DNA of 64,000 nt, taken from positions 69,253-133,252 of the forward strand of contig DKWV01000015.1 of assembly GCA_002491905.1 (NCBI GenBank), in the 5' to 3' direction. The notes beneath the pieces were generated by a model. That model was not told the origin of the DNA. It ran no database searches and saw only the letters and a list, made by a program, of their open reading frames with translations. Shown piece after piece: positions 35,105 to 43,879 of this stretch (the first letter of the stretch is position 1; each line of letters begins with the position of its first letter). The position numbers were made by a program, and so were the translations under genes. Source of the stretch: Lachnospiraceae bacterium UBA7143 (GTDB taxonomy: Bacteria; Bacillota; Clostridia; Lachnospirales; Lachnospiraceae).

Positions 35105-36217
35105 CTATACCTTCCCCTTCAGGTGGTAGACGAAAGCCAGCACCTCCGCCACCGCCTGATACAGCTCCGGCGGTACCACACTGCCCACATCCACGTTTGC
35201 GTAGAGCATACGGGCAAGGGGTTTGTTTTCCACAATCTCGATATGGTTTTCTTTTGCCACATCCTTAATCTTCTGCGCCAGATAATCGGCGCCCTTCGCC
35301 ACCACATAGGGGGCGTCGTAAAGCTCAGGCTCGTACTTGATCGCCACCGCAAAATGAGTCGGGTTCGTGATAACCACGTCCGCCTCGGGAAGCTGCTGCA
35401 TCATTCGGCGTCTGGAGGCCTCCAACATTCTCTGCCTCTGCTTGCTCTTGATCTGGGGGTCACCTTCCTGGTTTTTGTACTCGTCCTTGACCTCCTGCTT
35501 TGTCATCTTCATGTCCTTCTTGAACTTGATTTTCTGATAGGCAAAGTCAGCAGCGGCAATCAGCATATAAAACAGGGCAATCCGAATTCCCAGATTGATG
35601 ACCAGCGTCCCTACCTGGGCGATTCCCTGATTCAGGGACACGTCATAGAGCTGGTAGATCGGCGGCATGTTTTTCTTCAGATAATTATACACCACATACC
35701 CGATCAGCGTCAGCTTCAAAACGGATTTTAGAAACTCCACCAGAGAATTCGGTGAAAAAATCCGCTTAAATCCGCTCACCGGGTTCAGCTTATTGAATTT
35801 CGGCTGGAGCGGCTTCGTTGTGATCTTCCATTTCACCTGTAAAATGTTGGTGATAAAAGCCACCAGAAACCCCGCCAGCAGAAAAGGCGCTATGATCTGC
35901 AGGATCCGCAGCAGGGAGCTCACAAAAAGCATCCGGAAGGTCTCGGTCTGGATGTGCCCGTCGTAGAGCTTCACATACTCCGGGATCTGGGAATAAATGC
36001 TGCGCATATTCCCCACAAAAACCGTTCCCATGTACTCCACAAGGAAACGCATCATCAGAAAGGCTGCCAGCATCTCAAAGGCGCTTGTCACCTCTTTGCT
36101 CTTGGCCACCTGTCCTTCATTTCGCGCGTCCTCCAGCTTTTTGCTGGTAGGCTCTTCCGTTTTTTCCCCGCCCGGGCCGTCCTTGGCGAAGAACTGGAGA
36201 TTATACTGTAAGATCAA
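35105..36217 (-). CDS. flhB: Export-gate substrate-specificity switch FlhB
   Basis: A 370-residue protein with four membrane helices (about 35-215) and a cytosolic domain containing the autocleavage motif NPTH (VITNPTHFAVAIKYEP, near 278). The start is TTG at 36217, overlapping the fliR stop (TTGA), with GGAGGGG just upstream: translational coupling. Early residues EKTEEPTSKKLEDARNEGQ are canonical. Confidence 0.97.
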   Translation of the reverse strand: MILQYNLQFFAKDGPGGEKTEEPTSKKLEDARNEGQVAKSKEVTSAFEMLAAFLMMRFLVEYMGTVFVGNMRSIYSQIPEYVKLYDGHIQTETFRMLFVSSLLRILQIIAPFLLAGFLVAFITNILQVKWKITTKPLQPKFNKLNPVSGFKRIFSPNSLVEFLKSVLKLTLIGYVVYNYLKKNMPPIYQLYDVSLNQGIAQVGTLVINLGIRIALFYMLIAAADFAYQKIKFKKDMKMTKQEVKDEYKNQEGDPQIKSKQRQRMLEASRRRMMQQLPEADVVITNPTHFAVAIKYEPELYDAPYVVAKGADYLAQKIKDVAKENHIEIVENKPLARMLYANVDVGSVVPPELYQAVAEVLAFVYHLKGKV

Positions 36218-36993
36218 ACCATCCCCTCCACAAAGGATACGATCATCCGCTTCATCTGTGTGAACACATTGTCTGACAGCGCAGGCAGCATCCGCACCGA
36301 CAGGAAAAGGATCACCAGTCCCACAAGCACTTTAAGCTGCATGCCGACGGCAAACATATTAAGCTGCGGAGACACCTTGGCAAGCACACCGAGCACACAG
36401 TTTAAAAAGATCATGGCACAGAAGATCGGCAGTATGATGCGGAATCCAATAACGATATAGTCTCCCAGGAACATGAGAATAGACTCCAGCAGTGCCTCAC
36501 TTTTAAACACTGCGCCGTTTATCGGAATTAAGGTAAAGGTATCCGCCAGCGCTCTCAGAAGATACTGGTATAAACCCGAAATAATCATAAAAAGCGTAAA
36601 AATGTACTGATAGAACACACCCGTAAAGGTGGCCTGCTCCCTGGTAGTCGGGTCAAGCAGGGAAACCATCGACAAACCGATCTCCATATCCGCGATGCTT
36701 CCCGCAAAGGAAGTCACCGTAGTGCATATCTGCGCGCCCCAGCCGACAAGGAAACCCGTCAGCGCCTCCTTCATCACAATCACCGCAAATCCCAAAAGGG
36801 TGTTGTACACCACCTCGTTGCGGTCCACCGCCTGATAGAGCAGATAGGAAAAGAAGATGCTGAGTCCGATCTTCACCCTGCGGGGCACATTTGACATGCT
36901 GAAAAACGGAGCAACATACACAAAGCAGCTGACCCGCACCAGTATCAACAGAAAATATTCCAAATCCGCATAAGTAAAGCTGATGTCTAACAT
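36214..36993 (-). CDS. fliR: Flagellar export gate protein FliR
   Basis: A 259-residue membrane protein with about six helices. Motifs include FFSMSNVPRRVKIGLSIF, EALTGFLVGWGAQ and SMVSLLDPTTREQATF. It belongs to the FliPQR core of the export channel. The gene is 29 bp after fliQ and overlaps flhB by 4 bp. Confidence 0.96.
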   Translation of the reverse strand: MLDISFTYADLEYFLLILVRVSCFVYVAPFFSMSNVPRRVKIGLSIFFSYLLYQAVDRNEVVYNTLLGFAVIVMKEALTGFLVGWGAQICTTVTSFAGSIADMEIGLSMVSLLDPTTREQATFTGVFYQYIFTLFMIISGLYQYLLRALADTFTLIPINGAVFKSEALLESILMFLGDYIVIGFRIILPIFCAMIFLNCVLGVLAKVSPQLNMFAVGMQLKVLVGLVILFLSVRMLPALSDNVFTQMKRMIVSFVEGMV

Positions 36994-37022
36994 ATTGTCA
37001 CTTTCCCGCTGCCAAAGACCCT

Positions 37023-37292
37023 TTATCTGAGATAGAGGTTAAAATCTGTCCACAGCCCCGTCATAAATTCCACCATGTTGTTCATAACCCAGTGTCCCAT
37101 AACGATCAGTGACAGAAAAATCGCCAGCACCTTCGGCACGAAGGTAAGCGTCTGCTCCTGAATAGACGTAACCGTCTGGAAAATACTCACAATCAGACCC
37201 ACACACAGGGATACCAGAAGCATCGGCGCGCTGCACTTGATAATTGTATAAATTGCCTGTTCGGCAATGGCTGTGACGTCATTGACTGTCAT
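37023..37292 (-). CDS. fliQ: Flagellar export gate protein FliQ
   Basis: An 89-residue, two-helix membrane protein (helices about 12-38 and 50-78) with the family motif IVSIFQTVTSIQEQTLTFVPK. It packs around FliP in the export gate. Located 31 bp after fliP. Confidence 0.96.
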   Translation of the reverse strand: MTVNDVTAIAEQAIYTIIKCSAPMLLVSLCVGLIVSIFQTVTSIQEQTLTFVPKVLAIFLSLIVMGHWVMNNMVEFMTGLWTDFNLYLR

Positions 37293-37323
37293 CTACCCAC
37301 ACCCCTAATCATTGAGCGGCAGC

Positions 37324-38247
37324 TCAGTAATAAAATGTCTCCACGACTCCCTTAATCACCAGATACCAGCCATCCGCCAGCACAAACAGGAGGATTTTGA
37401 ACGGCATGGAAATCGTGGTCGGCGGCAGCATCATCATACCCATACTCATAAGCGTGGAAGCCACCACCATATCAATCACAATAAAAGGAATATATATCAG
37501 GAAACCGATAATAAACGCCTGCCTCAGCTCGTTGATAATAAATGCGGGCACCAGCACGCTGATCGGTATGTCATCCAATTCACCGCTCCACTCGGTCCGG
37601 GAAAGATCCATAAAAAAGTTGACGTCGCTCTTCTGGGTCTGCCCGTACATAAACTGCCGAATCGGTGCCGCTGCCGCCGTAAACGCCTCCTCCTGCGTCA
37701 GTTCGCCCGCCTCGAAGGGTACGATCGCATCTGTATAAACCGCCGCCATCGTCGGCTGCATCACGTAGAAGGTCAGGAACAGGGCGATACCGATCAGCAC
37801 CGTATTCGGCGGAGCCGTCTGCGTATTTAAGGCCTGTCTCGTAAAATGGAGTACAATAATAATCCTCGTAAACGAGGTTAACATAAGAATCAATGACGGT
37901 GCAATAGCAATCAAGGTAAGGATCAACAGAATACGCAGGGCGCCATTCACACTTCCATTACCGTTGTTGTACGTAACCGTCACCGTATTGGCGATATTCA
38001 TTTCAGCCAGATCTTCGGCGTCCTCCGAGGCACCGGGCGGATCCAGATTGGTTCTCTCACTTTCCGTGCCAGTGAGATTGGAGTCCCGGTAGGGGGTATC
38101 CGTCACCGCTGTCGTATCCGTCACCGCTGCCGGTCTGTTATCTTCCGCCGCATAAGCGGTCTGCCCCCAACTAAGATACAATATGCCTGCCACCATCAGC
38201 AGGCATATTAATTTTGCCAAATGATATCCGGAAAAATATTTCTTCAT
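37324..38247 (-). CDS. fliP: Flagellar export gate protein FliP
   Basis: A 307-residue FliP with cleavable-looking signal peptide (to about 33, TAYAAED). An unusually long polar region follows (about 34-95, rich in Thr/Asp/Glu) before the core domain. The core is canonical: LTSFTRIIIVLHFTRQAL, QTAPPNTVLIGIALFLTFYVM, SVLVPAFIINELRQAF and DMVVASTLMSMGMMMLPP. It starts within the 3' end of fliO (4-bp overlap). Confidence 0.96.
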   Translation of the reverse strand: MKKYFSGYHLAKLICLLMVAGILYLSWGQTAYAAEDNRPAAVTDTTAVTDTPYRDSNLTGTESERTNLDPPGASEDAEDLAEMNIANTVTVTYNNGNGSVNGALRILLILTLIAIAPSLILMLTSFTRIIIVLHFTRQALNTQTAPPNTVLIGIALFLTFYVMQPTMAAVYTDAIVPFEAGELTQEEAFTAAAAPIRQFMYGQTQKSDVNFFMDLSRTEWSGELDDIPISVLVPAFIINELRQAFIIGFLIYIPFIVIDMVVASTLMSMGMMMLPPTTISMPFKILLFVLADGWYLVIKGVVETFYY

Positions 38248-38633
38248 TCGTCTCGCCCGTCTTCTTTTTCCAGGATTTTTTCTCTCTGTATTCTTTTAAG
38301 CACATCCCTGAAAGTGGACGCACTTCCAAAAGACCCCTCGGGAAAGCTTAAATCCTCCTCGGGAATCTCTGATAACATTGTAACAGTATCTTTACAGACT
38401 GCAACTGCCAAATACTTCCGTCCGATCCTGACGATCTGCACATATTTATTATTGGACAGTCTGAGTGACTCAACCAGCTCCATGTTCGCACCCACAGACC
38501 TGCTCTTCTGGTAGCCGCCGATCCACCTGGTCACAAAAGCCGTGATCGCCAGCACAAACACGAACAGAAGCAATACTGTCATAAACTGCACATAAGAGTC
38601 AGTCCTGTCCGATAATGCAGTGGTAAGAAGCAT
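38244..38633 (-). CDS. fliO: FliO/FliZ-type export assembly protein
   Basis: A 129-residue single-pass membrane protein (helix about 17-38). A small beta domain follows (ELVESLRLSNNKYVQIVRIGRKYLAVAVC), typical of FliO/FliZ, and then a charged tail. FliO assists FliP assembly. It overlaps fliP by 4 bp and touches the cheY stop by 1 bp. Confidence 0.88.
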   Translation of the reverse strand: MLLTTALSDRTDSYVQFMTVLLLFVFVLAITAFVTRWIGGYQKSRSVGANMELVESLRLSNNKYVQIVRIGRKYLAVAVCKDTVTMLSEIPEEDLSFPEGSFGSASTFRDVLKRIQREKILEKEDGRDE

Positions 38634-38995
38634 TATCCCACAACCTTCTTCACAGCCTCTAAGACACGGTCAGCCTGGAACGGTTTTACGATGAAATCCT
38701 TGGCCCCGGACTGAATGGACTCGATAACCATAGCCTGCTGACCCATAGCGGAACACATAATAACCATTGCCCCGGGATCGCCTTCTTTGATCTTCTTGAG
38801 AGCCTGAATACCATCCATCTCCGGCATCGTGATGTCCATCAGCACAAGATCGGGCTTGAGTTCATTGTACTTCTCAACCGCTTTCGCACCGTTCTCTGCC
38901 TCTCCTGCCACGTTATAGCCGTTCTTCGTCAGGATGTCCTTGATCATCATTCGCATAAACGCTGCATCATCACATACTAAAATATTTTTTGCCAT
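38633..38995 (-). CDS. cheY: Chemotaxis response regulator CheY
   Basis: A 120-residue single-domain receiver. The acidic pair is Asp9-Asp10, the phospho-acceptor Asp54 (LVLMDITMPEMDG), with Ser/Thr in MCSAMGQ and Lys in FIVKPFQ. Phospho-CheY binds FliM and FliY, the products of the adjacent genes. Located 20 bp after fliY. Confidence 0.95.
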   Translation of the reverse strand: MAKNILVCDDAAFMRMMIKDILTKNGYNVAGEAENGAKAVEKYNELKPDLVLMDITMPEMDGIQALKKIKEGDPGAMVIMCSAMGQQAMVIESIQSGAKDFIVKPFQADRVLEAVKKVVG

Positions 38996-39015
38996 CTCTC
39001 TTCTCCTATCACATA

Positions 39016-40254
39016 TTATTTGATAATTTCGGTTACCCGAATACCAAAGCTTTCCTCGATTACCACTACTTCACCTTTTGCTACAAATTTACCGTTAACC
39101 AGAATGTCAATCGGCTCACCGGCAATTTTATCCAGCTCAATGATCGTGCCCGGCGCGAAATCCAAAATCTCCGAAATGGATTTGCTGGTTCTGCCAAGCT
39201 CCACCGTTACCTCCAACGGCACATCCTTAATCAGCTCTATATTCTCCTGACTCTGCAGCGGATTGAAGCTGCCGGAAAAATTCTGGAACTGGACAGGCTG
39301 TACGTTCATATTAGGCTGCGGCATCATTTGTGGCATCATCTGCATCTGTGGCATCATCTGGGGCATTCCCATCTGAGGCATCATCTGCATCTGACTCATG
39401 TCCATCTGAGGCATTCCCGTCTGCATCTGGCTCATATCCATCTGCGGAGCCGGTGCAGGAGCAGGCTGTGGAGCCGCCGCAGGCGCAGGAGCCGGTGCGG
39501 GAGCAGGAGCAACCGCCTGTGCAGGTCCGGGCGATTCATCCACGCCCTGACTGGCAATGAAGGTATTGTAAATATCCTTCGCGAAATCCACCGGGTACAG
39601 CTGCATGATGGTGGAATCTACCAGATCATCAATCTGCATTCTGAAAGATATCTTAACAAAAGTGCCCTCCAGAAATTCTGCAATATCTCCACCCGATTTG
39701 AAAGCAGTCAGATCCACCAGACTTGCCTCCGGCGGACTGATATCGATCATCTTGCCGAGCATGGTGGAAAGCGATGTGGCGGAAGAGCCCATCATTTGGT
39801 TCATGGCTTCAGAGATCGCAGAAAGGTGCAACTCTCCCAGCTCCCCGTCCGTATTGCTACCGTCACCGCCCATCATCAGATCGGTGATGATCTTTACATC
39901 ATGCTCCTTTAAAATCAGGATATTCGATCCATCCAATCCCTGTGTATACTTAATCAGAATAAAAACGCAGGGCTTCTCATAATCTTCCAGTACATTCTTC
40001 CATGTCGCCATCTTAACCACAGGCGTCGTGATGTTAACCTTGCGGTTTACAATGGAGAACAAGGTGGTCGCGGATGCGCCCATACTGATATTGGCCACCT
40101 CGCCGACAGCATCTTTCTCAATATCCGACAGAAGCGAATCATCCGCTTCCGACACATCAGCGGCTGCAGCGCTCTCTCCTGCAGTATCGCCAGCCGACTC
40201 ATCTGTGCCATTCAGAAGCGCATTTATTTCGTCCTGTGATAACATTCCGTCCAT
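39016..40254 (-). CDS. fliY: Flagellar switch phosphatase FliY (FliN-type C-terminus)
   Basis: A 412-residue C-ring protein. The N-terminus (MLSQDEINALLNG) is the CheY-P-binding segment. A CheC-like phosphatase domain follows, with SDIEKDAVGEVANISMGASA and LSAISEAMNQMMGSSATSLS as the two active sites. A long linker is first Ala/Pro-rich and then extremely Met/Gln/Pro-rich (about nineteen Met in under fifty residues). The last 80 residues are a FliN/SpoA domain (LIKDVPLEVTVELGRTSKSI). It lies 4 bp after fliM. Confidence 0.96.
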   Translation of the reverse strand: MDGMLSQDEINALLNGTDESAGDTAGESAAAADVSEADDSLLSDIEKDAVGEVANISMGASATTLFSIVNRKVNITTPVVKMATWKNVLEDYEKPCVFILIKYTQGLDGSNILILKEHDVKIITDLMMGGDGSNTDGELGELHLSAISEAMNQMMGSSATSLSTMLGKMIDISPPEASLVDLTAFKSGGDIAEFLEGTFVKISFRMQIDDLVDSTIMQLYPVDFAKDIYNTFIASQGVDESPGPAQAVAPAPAPAPAPAAAPQPAPAPAPQMDMSQMQTGMPQMDMSQMQMMPQMGMPQMMPQMQMMPQMMPQPNMNVQPVQFQNFSGSFNPLQSQENIELIKDVPLEVTVELGRTSKSISEILDFAPGTIIELDKIAGEPIDILVNGKFVAKGEVVVIEESFGIRVTEIIK

Positions 40255-40258
40255 GCTT

Positions 40259-41242
40259 CTATTCCTCCCCCTCTCTGATCACCGAAGTAACCCGCACGGC
40301 ATTCTTATCCCTGCTGGTACCTGGGAGTGCGGTAAATTTCTTGATATTACCCACATACACCGTAAGATCCTGCTCTACCTCGGTATCTAGTCGTATGATG
40401 TCGCCGACCTGCAGATTTACAAAATCGGTGACCGATATGCTCGTCTTTCCCAGTACAGCCTTGACAGGGACATCCACTCTCTTGATGAGGGCCTCGATGT
40501 ACTCCTCAAAATTCTCGTCATCCTGTTCCTGCAGGTTTGCATACCAGTACTTCGTATTGAGCTTATCCATGACGCTCTCCAACGTGAAGAAGGGGAGACA
40601 TACATTCATAAATCCTTCCACTTCACCTATCTTCATATTCAAGGTGACAATGGCAATCATATCGTTCGGCGCGATGATCTGTGCAAACTGGGAATTCGTC
40701 TCAATCCTCTCCATCATGGGATTGATATCAACCACATTCTTCCACGGTTCCCGCATCAGCTGCATACAGACAACCATCATCTTTTCTATGATCGTCATTT
40801 CGATTTCGGTAAACTCCCTGCTCTTTTCCAGCGGATCGCCCGCTCCGCCCAGCATCCTGTCTATCATTGCGAATCCCAGCTGTGATGCCAGCTCTATCAG
40901 GATCATTCCACCCAGCGGATGAAAATTCACAACACCCAGAATAACAGGATTGGAAAGAGAGTTGGAAAACTCCGAAAAGATAACCGTCTCGGAACTGGTT
41001 ACCGATACCTGTATATTCTTTCTCAGGTACACCGGCATGCTTGTGGAGAGCAGCCGTCCGTAATGCTCGTATATAATTTCCAAAGTGCGCAGATGCTCTT
41101 TTGAGAACTTGGTCGGCCTCTTAAAGTCGTAATCCTTAATCTGTTTGTCATCCGCACCATTCAGTTCTTCCGTATCCAGCTCACCGCTGCTTAAGGCGGC
41201 GAGCAGATTATCTATCTCACTTTGCGATAGTACTTCACCCAA
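40259..41242 (-). CDS. fliM: Flagellar motor switch protein FliM
   Basis: A 327-residue switch protein. The CheY-P-binding N-terminus is GEVLSQSEIDNLLAAL, the middle CheC-like domain has no phosphatase motif, and the C-terminal SpoA domain reads VDVPVKAVLGKTSISVTDFVNL. The start codon is TTG at 41242, placed 9 bp after AGGAGG. Confidence 0.96.
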   Translation of the reverse strand: MGEVLSQSEIDNLLAALSSGELDTEELNGADDKQIKDYDFKRPTKFSKEHLRTLEIIYEHYGRLLSTSMPVYLRKNIQVSVTSSETVIFSEFSNSLSNPVILGVVNFHPLGGMILIELASQLGFAMIDRMLGGAGDPLEKSREFTEIEMTIIEKMMVVCMQLMREPWKNVVDINPMMERIETNSQFAQIIAPNDMIAIVTLNMKIGEVEGFMNVCLPFFTLESVMDKLNTKYWYANLQEQDDENFEEYIEALIKRVDVPVKAVLGKTSISVTDFVNLQVGDIIRLDTEVEQDLTVYVGNIKKFTALPGTSRDKNAVRVTSVIREGEE

Positions 41243-41280
41243 GAAAGTTCACCTCCTGTGGTAGTCTTTTTGTCTAAGTA

Positions 41281-41808
41281 CTATCCAAACATGATGTCGC
41301 CGAAGGACACGTTATAGATAAACTTGGAATCAAACAACTGCTGTATTCTTTCTACGATCTCCTTTTTGATCGTCTCCTGATTGTCGCGTGCTTCCTCCAT
41401 CGTATACTGGGCAAACACGCCGTTAATCTCATCCTTAATCAACCCTTCCCTGGATGCCAGGCTCTCGGCGGAGCCGTATTCCTTATACCCGTCCGCCTTG
41501 GTGTTAATTGAGAGCGTTATGGAGACGATACAGTAATGATCCTTGTCATCCCCCTCGCTCTTCTTAAGCGGAATCGTCATATCCTCCTCAAAAGAATAGG
41601 TCTCGGTGTCCGCCATCGAGACAGCCTCCTCAGCCTCCGCAGCGTCTCCGCTCGCCGCCAGCTCCAGATCCAGGGCCGTGGCGATATTGTCAACCAGTGC
41701 GGCGGTCTTTTTGGAAGCGCCTGTCACGCTGAACATCATTATGGCGGTCAATACAATATTAACAATCAACAGCGCCAGAATAATAACGGAAATCAGATTC
41801 TTCTTCAT
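41281..41808 (-). CDS. fliL: Flagellar basal body-associated protein FliL
   Basis: A 175-residue single-pass membrane protein (helix about 6-25) with a periplasm-side domain: YCIVSITLSINTKADGYKEYG ... IKDEINGVFAQYTMEE ... IVERIQQLFDSKFIYNVSFGDIMFG. FliL associates with stators. I favour the ATG at 41808 (MKKNLISVI), with AAGGAG upstream at slightly long spacing; a GTG at 41832 would add eight residues. Confidence 0.9.
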   Translation of the reverse strand: MKKNLISVIILALLIVNIVLTAIMMFSVTGASKKTAALVDNIATALDLELAASGDAAEAEEAVSMADTETYSFEEDMTIPLKKSEGDDKDHYCIVSITLSINTKADGYKEYGSAESLASREGLIKDEINGVFAQYTMEEARDNQETIKKEIVERIQQLFDSKFIYNVSFGDIMFG

Positions 41809-41837
41809 AGCCTTCGTTTTCTCCTTCTGCACATATC

Positions 41838-42659
41838 TTAATAAGAACTGAGAGAATTGTATATCTTAATCTCAACCCTTCTGTTCTTCGCTCTTCCTTC
41901 AGGCGTGGAATTGTCCGCTACCGGAAGATATTCCCCCCGGCCCGAGTGCTTGATGTTGGCCGGATTCAGGTTTGTGATCGAAAGAATGTAATCGAACACA
42001 GACAGCGCACGTCCTGAGCTCAGTTCATTATTATTAGAATACTTTGCTCCGGACATGGGAACATTATCCGTGTGTCCCTCAATCTCAATCGTTCCTTCCG
42101 CATAGCGTTCCAGAATCAGCCCCACCTGATCCAGAACCGGTTTGGCCTCTTCTTTTAAGAGCGTGCTGCCCGAGTCAAAGAGCAGCGATCCCTTCAGGGT
42201 AAGCTGGACAAACTGCGCGGTAAACTGCACATCCACTTCATCCGCCATATCCCTCTCATCGACCGCCTCCTGAATTTTCTCGGCAAGCGCCTCGGATTCC
42301 TCCATCTGCGCCTCCTCCAGCTGCTCTTTCGCAGCTGCGGCGCTCTGCTGTGCCACATCCTCAGCGACAATCTCCCCGTCATCCATCTTTCCTGTACTGT
42401 TTATAAACTCATCCAGCTCATTCAGCTGGCTGACGCCGTTACTGATCAGAATACCATCGCCGATCGCCGATGCCCCCGCGTCAAAAACGGAAAACATCTG
42501 GTTAAAGGAGGCTACAATCTTTTCCTGCTTCACCTCATCAATCGTGGACATCGAAAAAAGCAGCACGAAGAAGCATAGAAGCAGATTCATCAGGTCGGAA
42601 AACGTAGTCTGCCACGCCGGGGCGCCTTTCGGTGGTTCATCCGGCTTCCTGTTAGCCAT
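41838..42659 (-). CDS. motB: Stator protein MotB
   Basis: A 273-residue stator subunit. The plug and membrane helix contain the proton/sodium-binding Asp22 (WQTTFSDLMNLLLCFFVLL). The C-terminal OmpA-like peptidoglycan-binding domain has IEIEGHTDNVPMSG and SGRALSVFDYIL. The ATG at 42659 overlaps the motA stop by 8 bp; a start at 42713 would lie deeper in motA. The ion used cannot be told from sequence by eye. Confidence 0.95.
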   Translation of the reverse strand: MANRKPDEPPKGAPAWQTTFSDLMNLLLCFFVLLFSMSTIDEVKQEKIVASFNQMFSVFDAGASAIGDGILISNGVSQLNELDEFINSTGKMDDGEIVAEDVAQQSAAAAKEQLEEAQMEESEALAEKIQEAVDERDMADEVDVQFTAQFVQLTLKGSLLFDSGSTLLKEEAKPVLDQVGLILERYAEGTIEIEGHTDNVPMSGAKYSNNNELSSGRALSVFDYILSITNLNPANIKHSGRGEYLPVADNSTPEGRAKNRRVEIKIYNSLSSY

Positions 42660-43452
42660 TCTCCTCACCTCCGGCTTCTTCATCCCCGGAGGAGCCTCTG
42701 TCAGCAGGTGCAAGGAAGGATTTCAGCTTCTCCTCAATAACACGGGGGTTCTCGCCCGCCTGAATGGAGAGAAGGCCTTCGATCTCAATCTCCTTCACCA
42801 TCATCTCTTCCGCGTTCTTGCTCTTCAGTTTCGTGGCTACCGGGTTACAGATCCAGTTCGCCAGCACGGAACCGTAGAATGTGGTTACCAGCGCAACAGC
42901 CATATTAGGACCGATGGATGCGAAATCCGACAGGTCCCTGAGCATGTTAATCAGTCCGATCAGGGTACCGATCATACCCCAGGCCGGACCCATAGCTGCA
43001 ACGTTTTCCCAAAAACCGATCTTATCCTTATGTCTGCCTTCCACACTCACAAGCTCTGTCTCCATAATGGCGCGCACAAGCTCGGGATCTGTACCATCGA
43101 CGATCAGAAGGATGCCCTTTTTCAGGAATTCATCCTCAATATCACCGGCCGCTTCCTCCAGGGAGAGAAGGCCTTCCTTACGGGCAACATTGGAAAGTTC
43201 TATAATCTTCTGAATGATCGCCGGAACATTCATCGTGGAAGTCTTAAATATCAGGGCAAAACTCTTAAAACCTGCCAAAAAATCAGGCACCGTATAACTC
43301 GCAAGAATACACATGAAAGAACCGCCGAAGGTAACCAGCGCCGACGGCATATCTGCAAAACCTTTGACAACAGAGAAATCCTTACCCCACACCATGCCAA
43401 ATATCATCAGGCAAAAGCATGCTACCAGGCCAATAATCGAAGCTATATCCAT
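42652..43452 (-). CDS. motA: Stator protein MotA
   Basis: A 266-residue membrane protein with four helices and the conserved GPAWGMIGTLIGLINML and GPNMAVALVTTFYGSVLANW motifs. The cytosolic loop carries the charged residues that contact FliG. It is 21 bp after flbD. Confidence 0.95.
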   Translation of the reverse strand: MDIASIIGLVACFCLMIFGMVWGKDFSVVKGFADMPSALVTFGGSFMCILASYTVPDFLAGFKSFALIFKTSTMNVPAIIQKIIELSNVARKEGLLSLEEAAGDIEDEFLKKGILLIVDGTDPELVRAIMETELVSVEGRHKDKIGFWENVAAMGPAWGMIGTLIGLINMLRDLSDFASIGPNMAVALVTTFYGSVLANWICNPVATKLKSKNAEEMMVKEIEIEGLLSIQAGENPRVIEEKLKSFLAPADRGSSGDEEAGGEENG

Positions 43453-43473
43453 ATGTACGCACCCACTTTTACA

Positions 43474-43659
43474 CTAGTCTGCAAAAATATCCTTTCTATA
43501 CGATTTTACTAAATTTTTCACTTCTTGTCTACTTTCTTTTACAATTATTTTCCGGCCGGTGGTAAAAGACAGCACCGTATCAGGGGTTTCCTCCACCAAC
43601 TCCAGCAAATCGGGATTGATCAGCACTTTCACACCGTTAATCTTTGTGACCTCTACCAT
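43474..43659 (-). CDS. flbD: FlbD-family small flagellar protein
   Basis: A 61-residue protein (MVEVTKINGVKVLINPDLLE ... TGRKIIVKESRQEV) of the SwrD/FlbD family. In Bacillus, SwrD raises motor power. The ATG at 43659 has GGGGG upstream. It is the first gene after the internal terminator and promoter. Confidence 0.88.
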   Translation of the reverse strand: MVEVTKINGVKVLINPDLLELVEETPDTVLSFTTGRKIIVKESRQEVKNLVKSYRKDIFAD

Positions 43660-43701
43660 ACACAAGCCCCCTTACTGCTTTCTATCCAATACAACTTATT
43701 T

Positions 43702-43730
43702 ATTTTATCACACATCTACAAAAACTGCAA
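43702..43730 (-). promoter_or_regulatory. SigA-type promoter of the flbD-motAB half-operon
   Basis: Minus strand: -35 TTGCAG (43725-43730), 17-bp spacer, -10 TAAAAT (43702-43707), about 43 bp before the flbD start and just after the strong terminator. Confidence 0.75.
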
Positions 43731-43764
43731 AAAGAAATTTTACCAGCCCGCTTGTCCCGCGTGC

Positions 43765-43809
43765 AAAAAAAGGGGCTTTTGTGCGGTATTCCGCGCAAAA
43801 GTCCCCTTT
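43765..43809 (-). terminator. Strong intrinsic terminator after flgE
   Basis: Long hairpin (AAAGGGGACTTTTGCGCGG against CCGCACAAAAGCCCCTTT, one or two mismatches, 4-nt loop) followed by a T-run on the minus strand. It splits the motility locus into two transcription units. Confidence 0.85.
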
Positions 43810-43825
43810 CTGATTTTTCATATGC

Positions 43826-43875
43826 CGAGGCTGTGCTCCTTACAGCCTCGCAATTGAGGAGCTTCAGCTCCTCAA
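43826..43875 (-). repeat. Tandem hairpins just after flgE
   Basis: CGAGGCTGT/ACAGCCTCG with a 7-nt loop, and TTGAGGAGC/GCTCCTCAA with a 4-nt loop, separated by 3 nt. They lie between the flgE stop and the terminator. They could protect the mRNA 3' end or aid termination. Confidence 0.75.
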
Positions 43876-43879
43876 CTTG

